Shown piece after piece: positions 26,831 through 36,142 of a DNA stretch of 64,000 nucleotides. The stretch is from Neptuniibacter halophilus (lineage in GTDB: Bacteria; Pseudomonadota; Gammaproteobacteria; Pseudomonadales; Balneatricaceae): the NCBI RefSeq assembly GCF_030295765.1, contig NZ_AP027292.1, forward strand, positions 2,666,001 through 2,730,000, read 5' to 3'. A program made the translations under genes and the position numbers. The notes beneath the pieces were generated by a model. That model was not told the DNA's origin. It was given only the letters and a program-made list of their open reading frames with translations, and did no database searches. Position 1 is the first letter of the stretch. Each line of letters opens with the position of its first letter.

Positions 26831-28186
26831 TCAGCAGCGGGCAGCTTTCAGGGTGTCGGCAATCAGAAACGCCAGTTCCAGTGCCTGTTCACCATTCAGA
26901 CGTGGGTCGCAATGAGTGTGGTAGCGATCTGCCAGATCCTGTTCGCTGATCATGTAGGCGCCACCGATACATTCCGTTACGTTCTGGCCGGTCATTTCGA
27001 AGTGAACACCACCGGCGTGAGTGCCTTCCGCTTTGTGTACTTCGAAGAAGCCTTTCATTTCGCGCAGAATGGCATCCACACTGCGGGTTTTATAACCGCT
27101 TGAGGCTTTAATGGTATTGCCGTGCATCGGGTCTGAACTCCACACAACCTGCTGACCAGAGGCTTTCACAGCACGTACCAGTGGTGGCAGGAATTCAGTG
27201 ATCTTCTCAGCGCCCATGCGCGCGATCAGGGTAATCCGACCGGCTTCGTTTTTCGGGTTCAGAATCGCCAGCAGGCGTTCCAGATCATCGATTTTGGTGC
27301 TTGGGCCTACTTTGATCCCCACCGGGTTTTCGACACCGCGCAGGAATTCCACGTGTGCATGATCGGGCTGACGGGTCCGGTCACCGATCCAGAGCATGTG
27401 GGCGGAACAGTCATACCAGTTACCGGAGAGGCTGTCCTGACGGGTCAGTGCTTCTTCGTAGCCGAGTAGCAGTGCCTCGTGAGAGGTGTACAGCGATGTT
27501 TCATGCAACTGTGGCGTGTTCTTTGAATTGATGCCGCAGGCCGCCATGAAACGCAGGGTCTGATCGATCTGATCAGCCAGGTCCTGGTATTTATTGCTCA
27601 GCGGGCTGTTGGTAACAAAGCTCTGGTTCCAGGCGTGTACCTGATGCAGGTCGGCAAAACCGCCTCGTGCAAAGGCGCGTAGCAGATTGAGTGTGGAAGC
27701 GGCCTGATGGTAAGCAGTTACCAATCGTTCCGGGTCGGCTTCACGGGCTGCCGGGTTGAAGTTGATATCGTTAATAATATCACCGCGGTAGCTGGGCAGT
27801 TCGACACCGTCGATGGTTTCCATATCGGCGGAGCGGGGCTTGGCATACTGACCGGCAATACGACCGACTTTAACCACAGGGCAACTGGCAGAGAACGTCA
27901 TCACGACTGCCATCTGCATCAATACCTTGAATGTATCGCGAATCTTGTTGGCATTGAATTCGCTGAAGCTTTCGGCGCAGTCGCCACCCTGCAACAGAAA
28001 CGCCTTGCCTTTAGCAACGTTGGCCAGATCGGTTTTCAGTTGATTGATCTCGCCTGCAAAGACCAGTGGTGGCATCTTGCTGAGCTTGTCTTCGGCTTCA
28101 TGCAGGGCGGCCTGGTTCGGGTAGCTTGGCTGCTGGACAATCGGTTTCTCTCTCCAGCTCTGAGGGGTCCAAATCGAAGTTGTCAT
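26831..28186 (-). CDS. Class II 3-deoxy-7-phosphoheptulonate (DAHP) synthase
   Basis: A 451-residue class II (plant-type, AroH-like) DAHP synthase. Recognisable parts are [11 protein letters not shown] at about 61-71, a [14 protein letters not shown] stretch at about 97-110, DPMHGNT at about 328-334 and [10 protein letters not shown] at about 374-383. It joins phosphoenolpyruvate and erythrose 4-phosphate, the first step of the shikimate pathway. Start ATG 28186 is preceded by AGGAAG. The open frame continues 37 codons upstream but overlaps the promoter. The promoter (28270-28297) and a palindrome (28298-28318) lie upstream. Confidence 0.95.
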   Translation of the reverse strand: MTTSIWTPQSWREKPIVQQPSYPNQAALHEAEDKLSKMPPLVFAGEINQLKTDLANVAKGKAFLLQGGDCAESFSEFNANKIRDTFKVLMQMAVVMTFSASCPVVKVGRIAGQYAKPRSADMETIDGVELPSYRGDIINDINFNPAAREADPERLVTAYHQAASTLNLLRAFARGGFADLHQVHAWNQSFVTNSPLSNKYQDLADQIDQTLRFMAACGINSKNTPQLHETSLYTSHEALLLGYEEALTRQDSLSGNWYDCSAHMLWIGDRTRQPDHAHVEFLRGVENPVGIKVGPSTKIDDLERLLAILNPKNEAGRITLIARMGAEKITEFLPPLVRAVKASGQQVVWSSDPMHGNTIKASSGYKTRSVDAILREMKGFFEVHKAEGTHAGGVHFEMTGQNVTECIGGAYMISEQDLADRYHTHCDPRLNGEQALELAFLIADTLKAARC

Positions 28187-28269
28187 CTTAATCTTCCTGA
28201 TAATCTGCAGTCTGTCTGCTGCAGTGATAAATCTAAATAGGGTCGCTAGGTGTGCAAGCTGAACTTGCG

Positions 28270-28297
28270 GGTATACGGATGAGGGGCGGCCTGTCAA
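28270..28297 (-). promoter_or_regulatory. Promoter of the DAHP synthase gene
   Basis: On the minus strand, TTGACA (28297-28292) and TATACC (28275-28270) are separated by 16 bp, giving a 5' leader of about 75 nt. Confidence 0.6.
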
Positions 28298-28318
28298 TTT
28301 TGTGCAGGTAGCACAAAA
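28298..28318. promoter_or_regulatory. Inverted repeat abutting the DAHP synthase -35
   Basis: TTTTGTGC (28298-28305), AGGTA, GCACAAAA (28311-28318) is a perfect 8-5-8 inverted repeat that touches the -35 hexamer. This fits a dimeric regulator acting as a repressor or as a class II-like activator. The regulator is unknown. Confidence 0.5.
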
Positions 28319-28464
28319 CCCACAGACCTAGATAAAGTAGGAGTGAGAATAAAAAGCCAGTGCAGCGGAGTCCGCTGAACATTGTTTGTTGAAGCTTAAG
28401 GTATTGCTTTTCACTGCTCTGTTCTTGATCGATATGGCGATTGATACACCGAGTATACGGTTAT

Positions 28465-29379
28465 TTAAGCGGTCTTGATACCCGTCAGATTACGGAAGGA
28501 TACATCTTTTGCGGTATTAAGGAAATCGACCATAAATTCAGCGTCTTTCTGATCATCCCGGATCGCTGCATAAAGGGTGCACCAGACCCCTTTTTCGCCG
28601 AGTGGGCGCGAGGCGATATAGTCGCGCTGAATGTACTCATGCAGTGCCCAGTTTGGAAGGGCGGCGACACCCCGGCCGCTGGCGACCAGTTGCAGCATCA
28701 TCACGGTCAGTTCTGCGGTGCGGATCGTTGCCGGTTCAACATCCGCTGCATCCAGAAAATGGTTGAAGATGTCGAGTCGCTGGTGTTCAACCGGGTAGGT
28801 GATCAGGGTTTCCTGAGCCAGATCTTCCGGGTGAATATAGCGTCGTGCCATCAGCCGGTGCTGTTTGCTGATGGCCAGACGGGATTCGTAAGTGAACAGC
28901 GGAATATAGGTGATGCCGGTACGGGCTTCAGGGTCAGAGGTGATCACCAGATCAAGATCGCCGCGGGCAAGCGCCGGCAGGGGTTGAAAGCTGAAGCCGC
29001 TGGACAGATCCAGCTCCACTTCAGGCCAGTGCTGACGGAAGTGGTCAATGGTGGGCATCAGCCAGTCAAAACAGCTATGGCACTCAATGCAGAGGTTCAG
29101 GCGCCCGGCTTCACCGCCAGCCAGACGGGCGATATCCCGTTCGGTATTGCGGATCATCGGCAGAATTTCATCGGCCAGAGTCAGCAGGCGCTGGCCGGCA
29201 CTGGTAAAGCAGATTGGTTTGGTCTTACGGATAAACAGCGAGCAGCTAAGCCGGTCTTCCAGATCTTTAATCTGATGTGAAAGGGCTGACTGGGTGAGAT
29301 GAACGCGCTCTGCAGCCTCAACCAGACTGCCTGCATCCCGTAGGGCTGACAACGTTTTAAGGTGGCGCAGCTCAATCAT
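28465..29379 (-). CDS. metR: LysR-family regulator MetR
   Basis: A 304-residue LysR protein. The N-terminal helix-turn-helix is at about 18-45 (GSLVEAAERVHLTQSALSHQIKDLE), and a periplasmic-binding-like effector domain spans about 90-300. The sequence and the C-terminal VDFLNTAKDVSFRNLTG segment agree with MetR, which uses homocysteine to control methionine synthesis genes (metE, metH). No methionine synthase gene is adjacent, so its targets are elsewhere. It lies between the DAHP synthase gene and argF, all on the minus strand. Confidence 0.85.
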   Translation of the reverse strand: MIELRHLKTLSALRDAGSLVEAAERVHLTQSALSHQIKDLEDRLSCSLFIRKTKPICFTSAGQRLLTLADEILPMIRNTERDIARLAGGEAGRLNLCIECHSCFDWLMPTIDHFRQHWPEVELDLSSGFSFQPLPALARGDLDLVITSDPEARTGITYIPLFTYESRLAISKQHRLMARRYIHPEDLAQETLITYPVEHQRLDIFNHFLDAADVEPATIRTAELTVMMLQLVASGRGVAALPNWALHEYIQRDYIASRPLGEKGVWCTLYAAIRDDQKDAEFMVDFLNTAKDVSFRNLTGIKTA

Positions 29380-29443
29380 TCATCCTCTCCGCTGATCGTC
29401 GATTGTCGCAGGGTATAGGCAGTATAGTACGGCCAGACAATAA

Positions 29444-29474
29444 GGGCAGGCAATCCCCGAAGAATTGCCTGCCC
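29444..29474 (-). terminator. Terminator-like hairpin after argF
   Basis: GGGCAGGCAAT / ATTGCCTGCCC form a perfect 11-bp stem with a 9-nt loop directly after the argF stop. The minus-strand tail TTATTGTC is only modestly T-rich. Confidence 0.7.
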
Positions 29475-29478
29475 CGTA

Positions 29479-30384
29479 TTATTTGACGAGCAGGAACTCC
29501 AGCAGCGCTTTCTGCGCATGCAGGCGATTTTCCGCTTCGTCGTACACCACTGAGCGCGGGTCATCCAGCATATCTTCACTGACCTCTTCACCACGGTGCG
29601 CCGGCAGGCAGTGCATAAACAGTGCGTCCGGGTTGGCTTTGTCCATCAGCGCCGGGGAAACCTGGAAGTTGGCAAATTGAGCTTCGCGCTCTTTCTGCTC
29701 CTCTTCCTGGCCCATTGAGGCCCAGACATCCGTCACGACCAGATCGCTGCCACTGACGGCTTCTTCAGGGGAGTTGGTAATGAACAGGCGATCACCGTGC
29801 TCTTCAATCAGCGCTGCATCGGGCTCAAACCCTTCAGGACAGGCGATGTTGAGTTTGAAATCGAACTGATGCGCCGCGTTGATGTAAGAGTGGCACATAT
29901 TATTGCCATCGCCGATCCAGGTGACGGTTTTGCCCTGAATATCACCGCGATGCTCGAAGTAGGTCTGCATATCGGCCAGTAACTGGCATGGGTGATACTC
30001 ATCGGTCAGTGCGTTGATTACCGGGACCTTGGAGTTGGCGGCAAACTCTTCTACCAGCTCGTGGCTGAAGGTGCGGATCATTACCACATCGACCATGCTC
30101 GAGATCACCCGGGCGCTGTCGCTGATCGGCTCGCCGCGACCCAACTGGGTATCGCGCGGAGAGAGGAACATGGCGTGACCACCAAACTGTGCCATGCCTG
30201 CTTCAAAGGAGACACGGGTACGGGTTGATGATTTTTCAAAGATCATCGCCATTACTTTGTTTTTCAGCGGTTCATAAACTTCGTTGCGGTTACGAATCGC
30301 CTTAAGCTCGCTGGCACGGCGAACGAGCTGGCGCAGCTCGTCGGTGCTCAGGTCACGCAATGTCAGGAAGTGTCTGATACTCAT
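29479..30384 (-). CDS. argF: Ornithine carbamoyltransferase
   Basis: A 301-residue enzyme. The carbamoyl-phosphate motif is SSTRTR at about 52-57 and the ornithine/active-site motif is HCLPAHRG at about 260-267. It converts ornithine and carbamoyl phosphate to citrulline for arginine synthesis. The ATG overlaps the end of argD by 4 nt (30381-30384), so the two are translationally coupled. The biosynthetic role is supported by argD and by argG 4 kb away. Confidence 0.96.
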   Translation of the reverse strand: MSIRHFLTLRDLSTDELRQLVRRASELKAIRNRNEVYEPLKNKVMAMIFEKSSTRTRVSFEAGMAQFGGHAMFLSPRDTQLGRGEPISDSARVISSMVDVVMIRTFSHELVEEFAANSKVPVINALTDEYHPCQLLADMQTYFEHRGDIQGKTVTWIGDGNNMCHSYINAAHQFDFKLNIACPEGFEPDAALIEEHGDRLFITNSPEEAVSGSDLVVTDVWASMGQEEEQKEREAQFANFQVSPALMDKANPDALFMHCLPAHRGEEVSEDMLDDPRSVVYDEAENRLHAQKALLEFLLVK

Positions 30385-31619
30385 TTTACTCTTCGTTCTG
30401 CTGCGGGAGTGCTGTCATCTCCTTCGGAGATACGCTCATCCGCGGCATAAACGCGGATAATCTGCGACAGGGTGTTAACCAGTAGGTCGGCTTCGTTATC
30501 GGTCATCGTCAGGGGTGGCAACATACGTACGACTTTGCCGCCGCCGGTGACATTGAGCAGAATGCCTTTAACTTTCGCCAGAACAGCCAGTTCAGTGCCG
30601 GCTTCGTTCAGCTCGATAGCGACCAGCAGGCCCTTGTGACGGATCTCTTTGATGTAATCGGCATGGCCGAGCTGTTCGCGGAAACCGGCAACGATTTTGT
30701 CGCCCAGTTCTGCTGCGCGCTCACACAGATTTTCATCCATGATCGTGTTGACTACAGCCAGTGCGGCGGCACAGCTCAACGGGTTGCCGCCATAGGTGGA
30801 GCCGTGGGTACCAGCGGTCAGAACCTCAGCGGCTTTGCCTTTAGCCAGGCAGGCGCCAATAGGTACGCCGTTGCCTAGGCCTTTTGCGGTAGTGACTACG
30901 TCCGGCATGATGCCGTTATGCTGGTAGGCAAAGTATTTACCGGACCGGCCGTTGCCGCTCTGTACTTCATCCAGCATCAGCAGCATATCAAACTCGTCAC
31001 AGAGATCGCGTAGCTGATTCAGGTAATTGTCTGCAGGAATACGGATGCCCGATTCGCCCTGAATCGGTTCGACCAGTACGGCCACCACATTAGGGTTGCT
31101 CTCAGCGATTTTACGAACCGCATCAACATCATCGTAGGGTGCGCGGACAAAACCGCTGACCAGTGGTTCAAAACCTGCCTGGGCTGATCGGTTGCCTGTT
31201 GCGCTCAGGGTTGCCAGCGTACGGCCGTGGAAGGAGTTTTCCATCACAATGATCGCAGGATTATCCAGATTGCGAACTTTGTGACCGTAGCGGCGGGCCA
31301 GTTTAATTGCTGCTTCGTTCGCTTCCGCGCCGGAGTTTCCGAAGAAGACGTTATCCATACCGGAAATCTGAGTCAGGCGCTCGGCCAACTGCTGCTGGTT
31401 CGGAATAGTGTACAGGTTGGAGGTGTGTAGCACTTTGCCGGCCTGTTCGCAGATAGCGTGCGTAACAGCGGGGTGAGCGTGACCCAGACCGCAGACAGCG
31501 ATACCGCAGAGCGCATCCAGGTATTTATTACCATCAGTATCATACAGCCAGCTGCCTTCGCCGCGTTCAAACGCGACAGAGAGCCGGTTGTAGGTGGACA
31601 TAATCGATTCTACAGCCAT
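30381..31619 (-). CDS. argD: Acetylornithine aminotransferase (class III PLP enzyme)
   Basis: A 412-residue class III aminotransferase. [18 protein letters not shown] is at about 92-109, the PLP-binding aspartate is in MLDEVQSG at about 216-223, and the PLP lysine is in TTAKGLGNG at about 243-251. It converts N-acetylglutamate semialdehyde to N-acetylornithine and may also act on succinyldiaminopimelate. The ATG at 31619 has AGGGAAC upstream; an ATG six codons in lacks a ribosome site. It is the first gene of argD-argF. A terminator-like hairpin lies in its leader. Confidence 0.92.
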   Translation of the reverse strand: MAVESIMSTYNRLSVAFERGEGSWLYDTDGNKYLDALCGIAVCGLGHAHPAVTHAICEQAGKVLHTSNLYTIPNQQQLAERLTQISGMDNVFFGNSGAEANEAAIKLARRYGHKVRNLDNPAIIVMENSFHGRTLATLSATGNRSAQAGFEPLVSGFVRAPYDDVDAVRKIAESNPNVVAVLVEPIQGESGIRIPADNYLNQLRDLCDEFDMLLMLDEVQSGNGRSGKYFAYQHNGIMPDVVTTAKGLGNGVPIGACLAKGKAAEVLTAGTHGSTYGGNPLSCAAALAVVNTIMDENLCERAAELGDKIVAGFREQLGHADYIKEIRHKGLLVAIELNEAGTELAVLAKVKGILLNVTGGGKVVRMLPPLTMTDNEADLLVNTLSQIIRVYAADERISEGDDSTPAAERRVK

Positions 31620-31640
31620 GTTTTTTTGTTCCCTAAACGC

Positions 31641-31665
31641 AAAAAGGCAGCCAAGGCTGCCAGAT
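31641..31665 (-). terminator. Terminator-like hairpin in the argD leader
   Basis: On the minus strand GGCAGCC-TT-GGCTGCC is followed by TTTTTG only about 20 nt before the argD start. It therefore sits inside the argD 5' leader and not after a gene. It could be an attenuator or the end of a short leader transcript. Confidence 0.55.
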
Positions 31666-31899
31666 CAGAGGGCAAATAATAGGCAGCTTTATGTCGTTTG
31701 GCAAGGGTGAAACGCGGAGGGAGGATGGCTGTGGATAAAAAAACACACTCTATCGGGAGGGCTAATTAATTTTATTTATAAAGGTGATTAATAAAAGCAA
31801 ATGTACATTGTCAGAGTAAAATGGTCGGATATGTGGTACATTGTCCGCCACGGCACGCACTCGAGTGTGCGACTGACATATGATGATATAGGTGTATGA

Positions 31900-32235
31900 A
31901 TGAGCGTAATTGATACCATCAAAGAGCAGATTGAAAACAACGATATTCTGCTTTATATGAAAGGGACGCCACGTTTTCCGCAGTGCGGTTTTTCCTCACG
32001 TGCGTCTGAAGCGGTTATGGCTTGTGGCGAACGTTTTGCTTTTGTAAATATTCTTGAAAATCCTGAAATCCGTGCTGAACTACCAAAATATGCTAACTGG
32101 CCAACTTTCCCGCAGTTGTGGGTGAAAGGCGAGCTGATCGGCGGTTGCGATATTATCTGCGAAATGGCTGAGAGCGGCGAGCTGGCTCAGGTCATTAAAG
32201 AAGCGGCTGGTCCGGCTGAGCAGGGCGCGGAATAA
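31900..32235 (+). CDS. grxD: Monothiol glutaredoxin (Grx4 type)
   Basis: A 111-residue protein with the monothiol CGFS active site (PQCGFSSRA, about 28-36) and the TFPQLWVKGELIGGCDII glutathione-binding region at about 69-86. Such glutaredoxins carry 2Fe-2S clusters with glutathione and work with BolA-type proteins. Upstream there is a 10-bp direct repeat, GTACATTGTC (31803-31812 and 31836-31845), and a short CACTCGAGTG palindrome. It is divergent from argD. A terminator follows. Confidence 0.95.
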   Translation: MSVIDTIKEQIENNDILLYMKGTPRFPQCGFSSRASEAVMACGERFAFVNILENPEIRAELPKYANWPTFPQLWVKGELIGGCDIICEMAESGELAQVIKEAAGPAEQGAE

Positions 32236-32244
32236 TTTCTGCCA

Positions 32245-32276
32245 GGTCGCTGCTTGATTTTATCGCGACCTTTTTT
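32245..32276 (+). terminator. Intrinsic terminator of grxD
   Basis: GGTCGC (32245-32250) pairs with GCGACC (32265-32270) across a 14-nt loop, followed by six T. Confidence 0.85.
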
Positions 32277-32325
32277 ATCATAAAAACCTTAAACGCTAGA
32301 AAGCACTTAATGGAGAAATAGCAAA

Positions 32326-32928
32326 ATGGGCGTACTTGTAGGCAAACAGGCTCCTGACTTTACAGCACCAGCGGTACTGGGTACTGGTGAAATCGTTGAT
32401 ACTTTCACACTGTCAGAAGCCACTAAAGGCAAGAAAGCAGTAGTATTCTTCTACCCACTGGACTTCACTTTTGTTTGCCCTTCTGAGCTGCTGGCATTCG
32501 ATCACCGTATCGAAGAGTTCAAGAAGCGTAACGTTGAAGTGATCGGTGTATCTATCGATTCCCACTTCTCTCACAACGCTTGGCGTAACACTCCGGTTAA
32601 CGAAGGCGGTATCGGCCCTGTTAACTACACGCTGGTAGCGGATATGACTCACAGCATCTGCCAGTCTTACGACGTTGAGTCTGAAGGTGGTGTTGCTTTC
32701 CGTGGTTCTTTCCTGATCGACGAAGACGGTCTGGTTCGTCACCAGGTTGTTAACGATCTGCCACTGGGTCGTAACGTTGATGAAATGCTGCGTATGGTTG
32801 ACGCGCTGGCGTTCCACCAGGAACACGGTGAAGTTTGTCCGGCAGGCTGGAACCAGGGCGATAAAGGTATGGTTGCATCTCCTGAAGGTGTTGCATCTTA
32901 CCTGTCTGAAGAAGCTGACAAGCTGTAA
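32326..32928 (+). CDS. Typical 2-Cys peroxiredoxin (AhpC/Tsa type)
   Basis: A 200-residue protein with the peroxidatic cysteine in DFTFVCPSELLAF (about 46-58) and the resolving cysteine in GEVCPAGW (about 168-175). These are the hallmarks of decameric 2-Cys peroxiredoxins that reduce hydrogen peroxide and organic peroxides. A partner reductase (AhpF or the thioredoxin system) is not in the window. A strong ribosome site (GGAGAAATA) and AT-leaning codon choice suggest high expression. In Pseudomonas a peroxiredoxin gene also sits next to rnt. Confidence 0.94.
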   Translation: MGVLVGKQAPDFTAPAVLGTGEIVDTFTLSEATKGKKAVVFFYPLDFTFVCPSELLAFDHRIEEFKKRNVEVIGVSIDSHFSHNAWRNTPVNEGGIGPVNYTLVADMTHSICQSYDVESEGGVAFRGSFLIDEDGLVRHQVVNDLPLGRNVDEMLRMVDALAFHQEHGEVCPAGWNQGDKGMVASPEGVASYLSEEADKL

Positions 32929-32943
32929 TTCGGGCTTAGCTCA

Positions 32944-32972
32944 TAAAAAAACCGCCATCTGGCGGTTTTTTT
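32944..32972. terminator. Bidirectional terminator between peroxiredoxin and rnt
   Basis: ACCGCC-ATCT-GGCGGT is flanked by an A-run and a T-run. Confidence 0.9.
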
Positions 32973-32984
32973 GTGTCTGGATGA

Positions 32985-33641
32985 TTACTCTTCGTCGGTG
33001 ATCGGATCGACCAGATCCCAGCCGCCCAGCTCTTTCCAGCGATTGACGATGATGCAGAACAGTTCTGCGGTCTTCATGGTGTCGTACAGCGCCGAGTGGG
33101 CCTGTTTGCCGTCGAACTCTATGCCTGCTGCCTGACAGGCTTTGGCCAGTACGGTCTGGCCGAAGGCCAGTCCGGCCAGTGTGGCTGTGTCGAAAGTGGA
33201 AAACGGGTGAAACGGGTTGCGCTTGATATCTGAGCGGTTCGCCGCTGCATTGACAAAGCCCTGATCAAAAGAAGCGTTGTGGCCTACAAGCACTGCGCGT
33301 TTGCAATCGTGCGCTTTAATCGCTTTGCGGACCGGCTTGAAGATCTCTTCCATGGCTTCGCGTTCCGGCACGGCTTCGCGCTCAGGATCGAATGGATCGA
33401 TGCCGGTAAATTCCAGGGCTGATCGTTCCAGATTGGCGCCTTCAAAGGGTTCTACCTGCGCTTCGAAACTTTGATCAATAATCAGAAAACCATTTTCATC
33501 CATGGTCAGGGTGACGGCGGCGATCTCGAGCAGGGCATCGGTACGGGCATTGAAGCCGGCTGTTTCAACGTCTACGACTACAGGCAGGAAACCGCGGAAA
33601 CGGTTTGCCATCGGGTGTTTGCTATCGTTATGGTGTGTCAA
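32985..33641 (-). CDS. rnt: Ribonuclease T
   Basis: A 218-residue DEDDh exonuclease: VDVETAGF (about 23-30; Asp, Glu), [12 protein letters not shown] (about 117-128; Asp) and [14 protein letters not shown] (about 182-195; His, Asp). It trims the 3' CCA ends of tRNA and the 3' ends of 5S and 23S rRNA. The start is TTG at 33641, favoured over the ATG ten codons in because AAGGGC lies upstream of the TTG. Confidence 0.93.
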   Translation of the reverse strand: MTHHNDSKHPMANRFRGFLPVVVDVETAGFNARTDALLEIAAVTLTMDENGFLIIDQSFEAQVEPFEGANLERSALEFTGIDPFDPEREAVPEREAMEEIFKPVRKAIKAHDCKRAVLVGHNASFDQGFVNAAANRSDIKRNPFHPFSTFDTATLAGLAFGQTVLAKACQAAGIEFDGKQAHSALYDTMKTAELFCIIVNRWKELGGWDLVDPITDEE

Positions 33642-33787
33642 GAGTTGCCCTTACTTGGCAGAGGGTTTCCGTTTAATATGCGGGGTATTCTAGCAGCGTA
33701 ACAGCGGTCACTCAAAATGTGCTCTCAAGAATCTGGGCTTTTAGCCGAACTATCATTAGATCATCTGATTTTTAACAGGCAGCATTA

Positions 33788-34648
33788 ATGGTACGTGTTC
33801 GTTTTCTTCTCGCTATTATCTTCAGTCTCATGGGGTTATCGCTTCAGGCTGCGACCTTCAGAAGCTCTATTGATGATTCCCGGTGGCAGTTGGAAGCGTC
33901 AAAGTTCAGTTGTACGCTGAGTCAGGTGATCCCTTCGTTTGGTTCGGCTGTGTTTCTGCATGAAGCTGGCGAACGGGTGCACTTTGTTTTGCGGCCAACT
34001 GAGAATATCCATTTTAGTCAGGGGGCCAGTCTGGTGGCTGAAGCGGCGCCCTGGCAGCCGGGAATCGCGCCTCGTCCAATCGGCCGGATAAAGCCTGAAG
34101 AGCGTACCGGTTATCTCGAAGTGGCGCCGGAGCAGACGCAGAATATGCTGGCGGCGCTGTATAAGGGGCTGATGCCTACTTTTACCGGTGCCGCCTGGTA
34201 CGGTACCGAAGAGTCATTGCGGGTTTCAGTCTCCGCGGTGAATTTCCAGTCGGCATACAGCGATTATGTGGCCTGTACGGCGGGCTTGCTGCCGGTTAAT
34301 TTTCGTCAGGTGGCGCGTACTGCTATTTTGTTTCCGTCATCTCAGTGGCGTTTGTCCGATGCTTCCCGCGAACGTCTTGATCTGATTGCGCTCTACGTGA
34401 AAAACGATGAGGCTGTCTCGGGGGTTTATGTGGATGGCCACTCAGATAATCTCGGTCGTCGTCTGATGAACCGGGATATCTCTAAACGACGGGCTGAGGA
34501 GGTGACGGCTTACCTGATCAGCCTTGGTCTGGATCCGGCCATGATCACCACCCGCTACCACGGTGAGCGATATCCGGTGGTTGAGAATAACAGTAAAAAG
34601 AACCGGGATCGTAACCGACGGGTCACTATCCGCCTGGAGCGTGACTGA
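33788..34648 (+). CDS. motY: Sodium-type flagellar motor protein MotY
   Basis: A 286-residue protein with a signal peptide (LLAIIFSLMGLSLQAATF). The MotY N-terminal domain starts FRSSIDDSRW. An OmpA-like peptidoglycan-binding domain at about 170-280 has VYVDGHSDNLG and NRDRNRRVTI. MotY forms the T-ring that anchors PomA/PomB (MotC/MotD) stators around polar flagella in Vibrio and Pseudomonas, acting in the periplasm at the motor. No other flagellar gene is near, which is normal for motY. Confidence 0.9.
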   Translation: MVRVRFLLAIIFSLMGLSLQAATFRSSIDDSRWQLEASKFSCTLSQVIPSFGSAVFLHEAGERVHFVLRPTENIHFSQGASLVAEAAPWQPGIAPRPIGRIKPEERTGYLEVAPEQTQNMLAALYKGLMPTFTGAAWYGTEESLRVSVSAVNFQSAYSDYVACTAGLLPVNFRQVARTAILFPSSQWRLSDASRERLDLIALYVKNDEAVSGVYVDGHSDNLGRRLMNRDISKRRAEEVTAYLISLGLDPAMITTRYHGERYPVVENNSKKNRDRNRRVTIRLERD

Positions 34649-34703
34649 ATTTAAACCCGTTTGACAAATTCTTGTCGGGCGGATGTGTGTCAATCCGGTT
34701 ATC

Positions 34704-34712
34704 TGCTATAAT
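34704..34712 (+). promoter_or_regulatory. Extended -10 promoter of argG
   Basis: TGC-TATAAT, a consensus extended -10, lies about 75 nt before the argG start. A GACAA-ATTC-TTGTC inverted repeat (34663-34676) lies upstream and could bind a regulator. Confidence 0.6.
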
Positions 34713-34786
34713 GCCGCGCTTAATTTGAAATTCCTTTCTGCCTCGCCTTACGCGGGGCGAAATTGTTCGCAAGTTGGAGCTTGAGA

Positions 34787-36013
34787 ATGTCCGAGATCAA
34801 AAAGGTCGTTCTGGCCTACTCCGGTGGACTGGATACGTCGGTTATCGTTCGCTGGTTACAAGATGAATACAATGCAGAAGTGGTTACCTTTACTGCCGAT
34901 CTGGGGCAGGGTGAAGAGGTAGAGCCAGCGCGTGCCAAAGCAGAAGCTCTGGGCGTTAAAGAGATCTATATCGAAGATCTGCGCGAAGAGTTTGTCCGCG
35001 ATTACGTCTTCCCGATGTTCCGTGCGAACACCATTTATGAGGGTGAGTACCTGCTGGGTACCTCCATTGCCCGTCCGCTGATCGCTAAGCGTCTGATTGA
35101 GATCGCTAACGAGACCGGTGCGGATGCTATCTCCCACGGTGCGACCGGTAAAGGTAATGACCAGGTTCGTTTCGAACTGGGCGCTTACGCCCTGAAACCG
35201 GGTGTACACGTGATTGCACCATGGCGTGAGTGGGATCTGAACTCCCGCGAAAAACTGATGCAGTATTGTGAAGATCACAATATCGAAGTTGATTTCGCCA
35301 AGAACAAGAAAAAGTCTCCGTACTCTATGGATGCTAACCTGCTGCACATCTCTTACGAAGGCGGCATTCTGGAAGATCCGTGGGCGGAAGCTGAAGAAGA
35401 TATGTGGCGCTGGTCTGTATCTCCTGAGCAGGCGCCGGATGAAGCGACCTATCTGGAACTGACCTACGAAAAAGGTGATATCGTTGCCATCAACGGTGAG
35501 CAGATGTCTCCGGCCACCGTGCTTGAGTATCTGAACAAGGTGGGTGGCGCTAACGGCGTTGGCCGTCTGGACATCGTTGAGAACCGTTTTGTGGGTATGA
35601 AGTCCCGCGGTTGTTACGAAACACCGGGTGGCACCATTATGCTCAAGGCGCATCGTGCGATTGAGTCCATCACTCTGGACCGTGAAGCCGCGCATCTGAA
35701 AGATGAGCTGATGCCACGCTACGCTAAAGTAATCTACAACGGTTTCTGGTGGTCTGAAGAGCGTAAGATGATGCAGCAGCTGATCGATTACTCTCAGCGC
35801 AATGTGAACGGCGATGTACGGGTTAAACTGTATAAAGGTTCTGTTGATGTTGTGGGTCGTCGTTCTGAAGAAAGTCTGTTTGACGAGAGTATCGCTACAT
35901 TTGAAGATGATGCGGGTTCTTACGATCAGAAAGACGCGGCTGGCTTTATTAAGCTGAACGCACTGCGGATGCGCATTGCAGCCAGCAAAGGGCGCAGTTT
36001 GCTGGAAGACTGA
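34787..36013 (+). CDS. argG: Argininosuccinate synthase
   Basis: A 408-residue enzyme (start ATG 34787 with GGAG upstream; eight further in-frame codons upstream are not used). The ATP-pyrophosphatase P-loop is [11 protein letters not shown] at about 10-20. The citrulline/aspartate-binding [13 protein letters not shown] is at about 115-127, followed by SPYSMDANL. It joins citrulline and aspartate, the step after ArgF. A terminator follows. Confidence 0.97.
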   Translation: MSEIKKVVLAYSGGLDTSVIVRWLQDEYNAEVVTFTADLGQGEEVEPARAKAEALGVKEIYIEDLREEFVRDYVFPMFRANTIYEGEYLLGTSIARPLIAKRLIEIANETGADAISHGATGKGNDQVRFELGAYALKPGVHVIAPWREWDLNSREKLMQYCEDHNIEVDFAKNKKKSPYSMDANLLHISYEGGILEDPWAEAEEDMWRWSVSPEQAPDEATYLELTYEKGDIVAINGEQMSPATVLEYLNKVGGANGVGRLDIVENRFVGMKSRGCYETPGGTIMLKAHRAIESITLDREAAHLKDELMPRYAKVIYNGFWWSEERKMMQQLIDYSQRNVNGDVRVKLYKGSVDVVGRRSEESLFDESIATFEDDAGSYDQKDAAGFIKLNALRMRIAASKGRSLLED

Positions 36014-36026
36014 TCCCTGATGATCG

Positions 36027-36061
36027 AAAAAAAACCCTGCAGATTGTCTGTGGGGTTTTTT
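36027..36061 (+). terminator. Intrinsic terminator of argG
   Basis: ACCCTGCAG / CTGTGGGGT form a stem with two G-U pairs and a 5-nt loop, flanked by A- and T-runs. Confidence 0.85.
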
Positions 36062-36142
36062 ATTGCTCCAAGCTTGTCCTAAACTTTGATAATGGCCTGA
36101 TTTATATGCTACTTTTGCCGTTATCTTATCAGTACAGCGCCT

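Noticed and set aside
34856..35695. 279-codon open frame on the minus strand
   Set aside because: Antisense to argG, a complete and certain gene.
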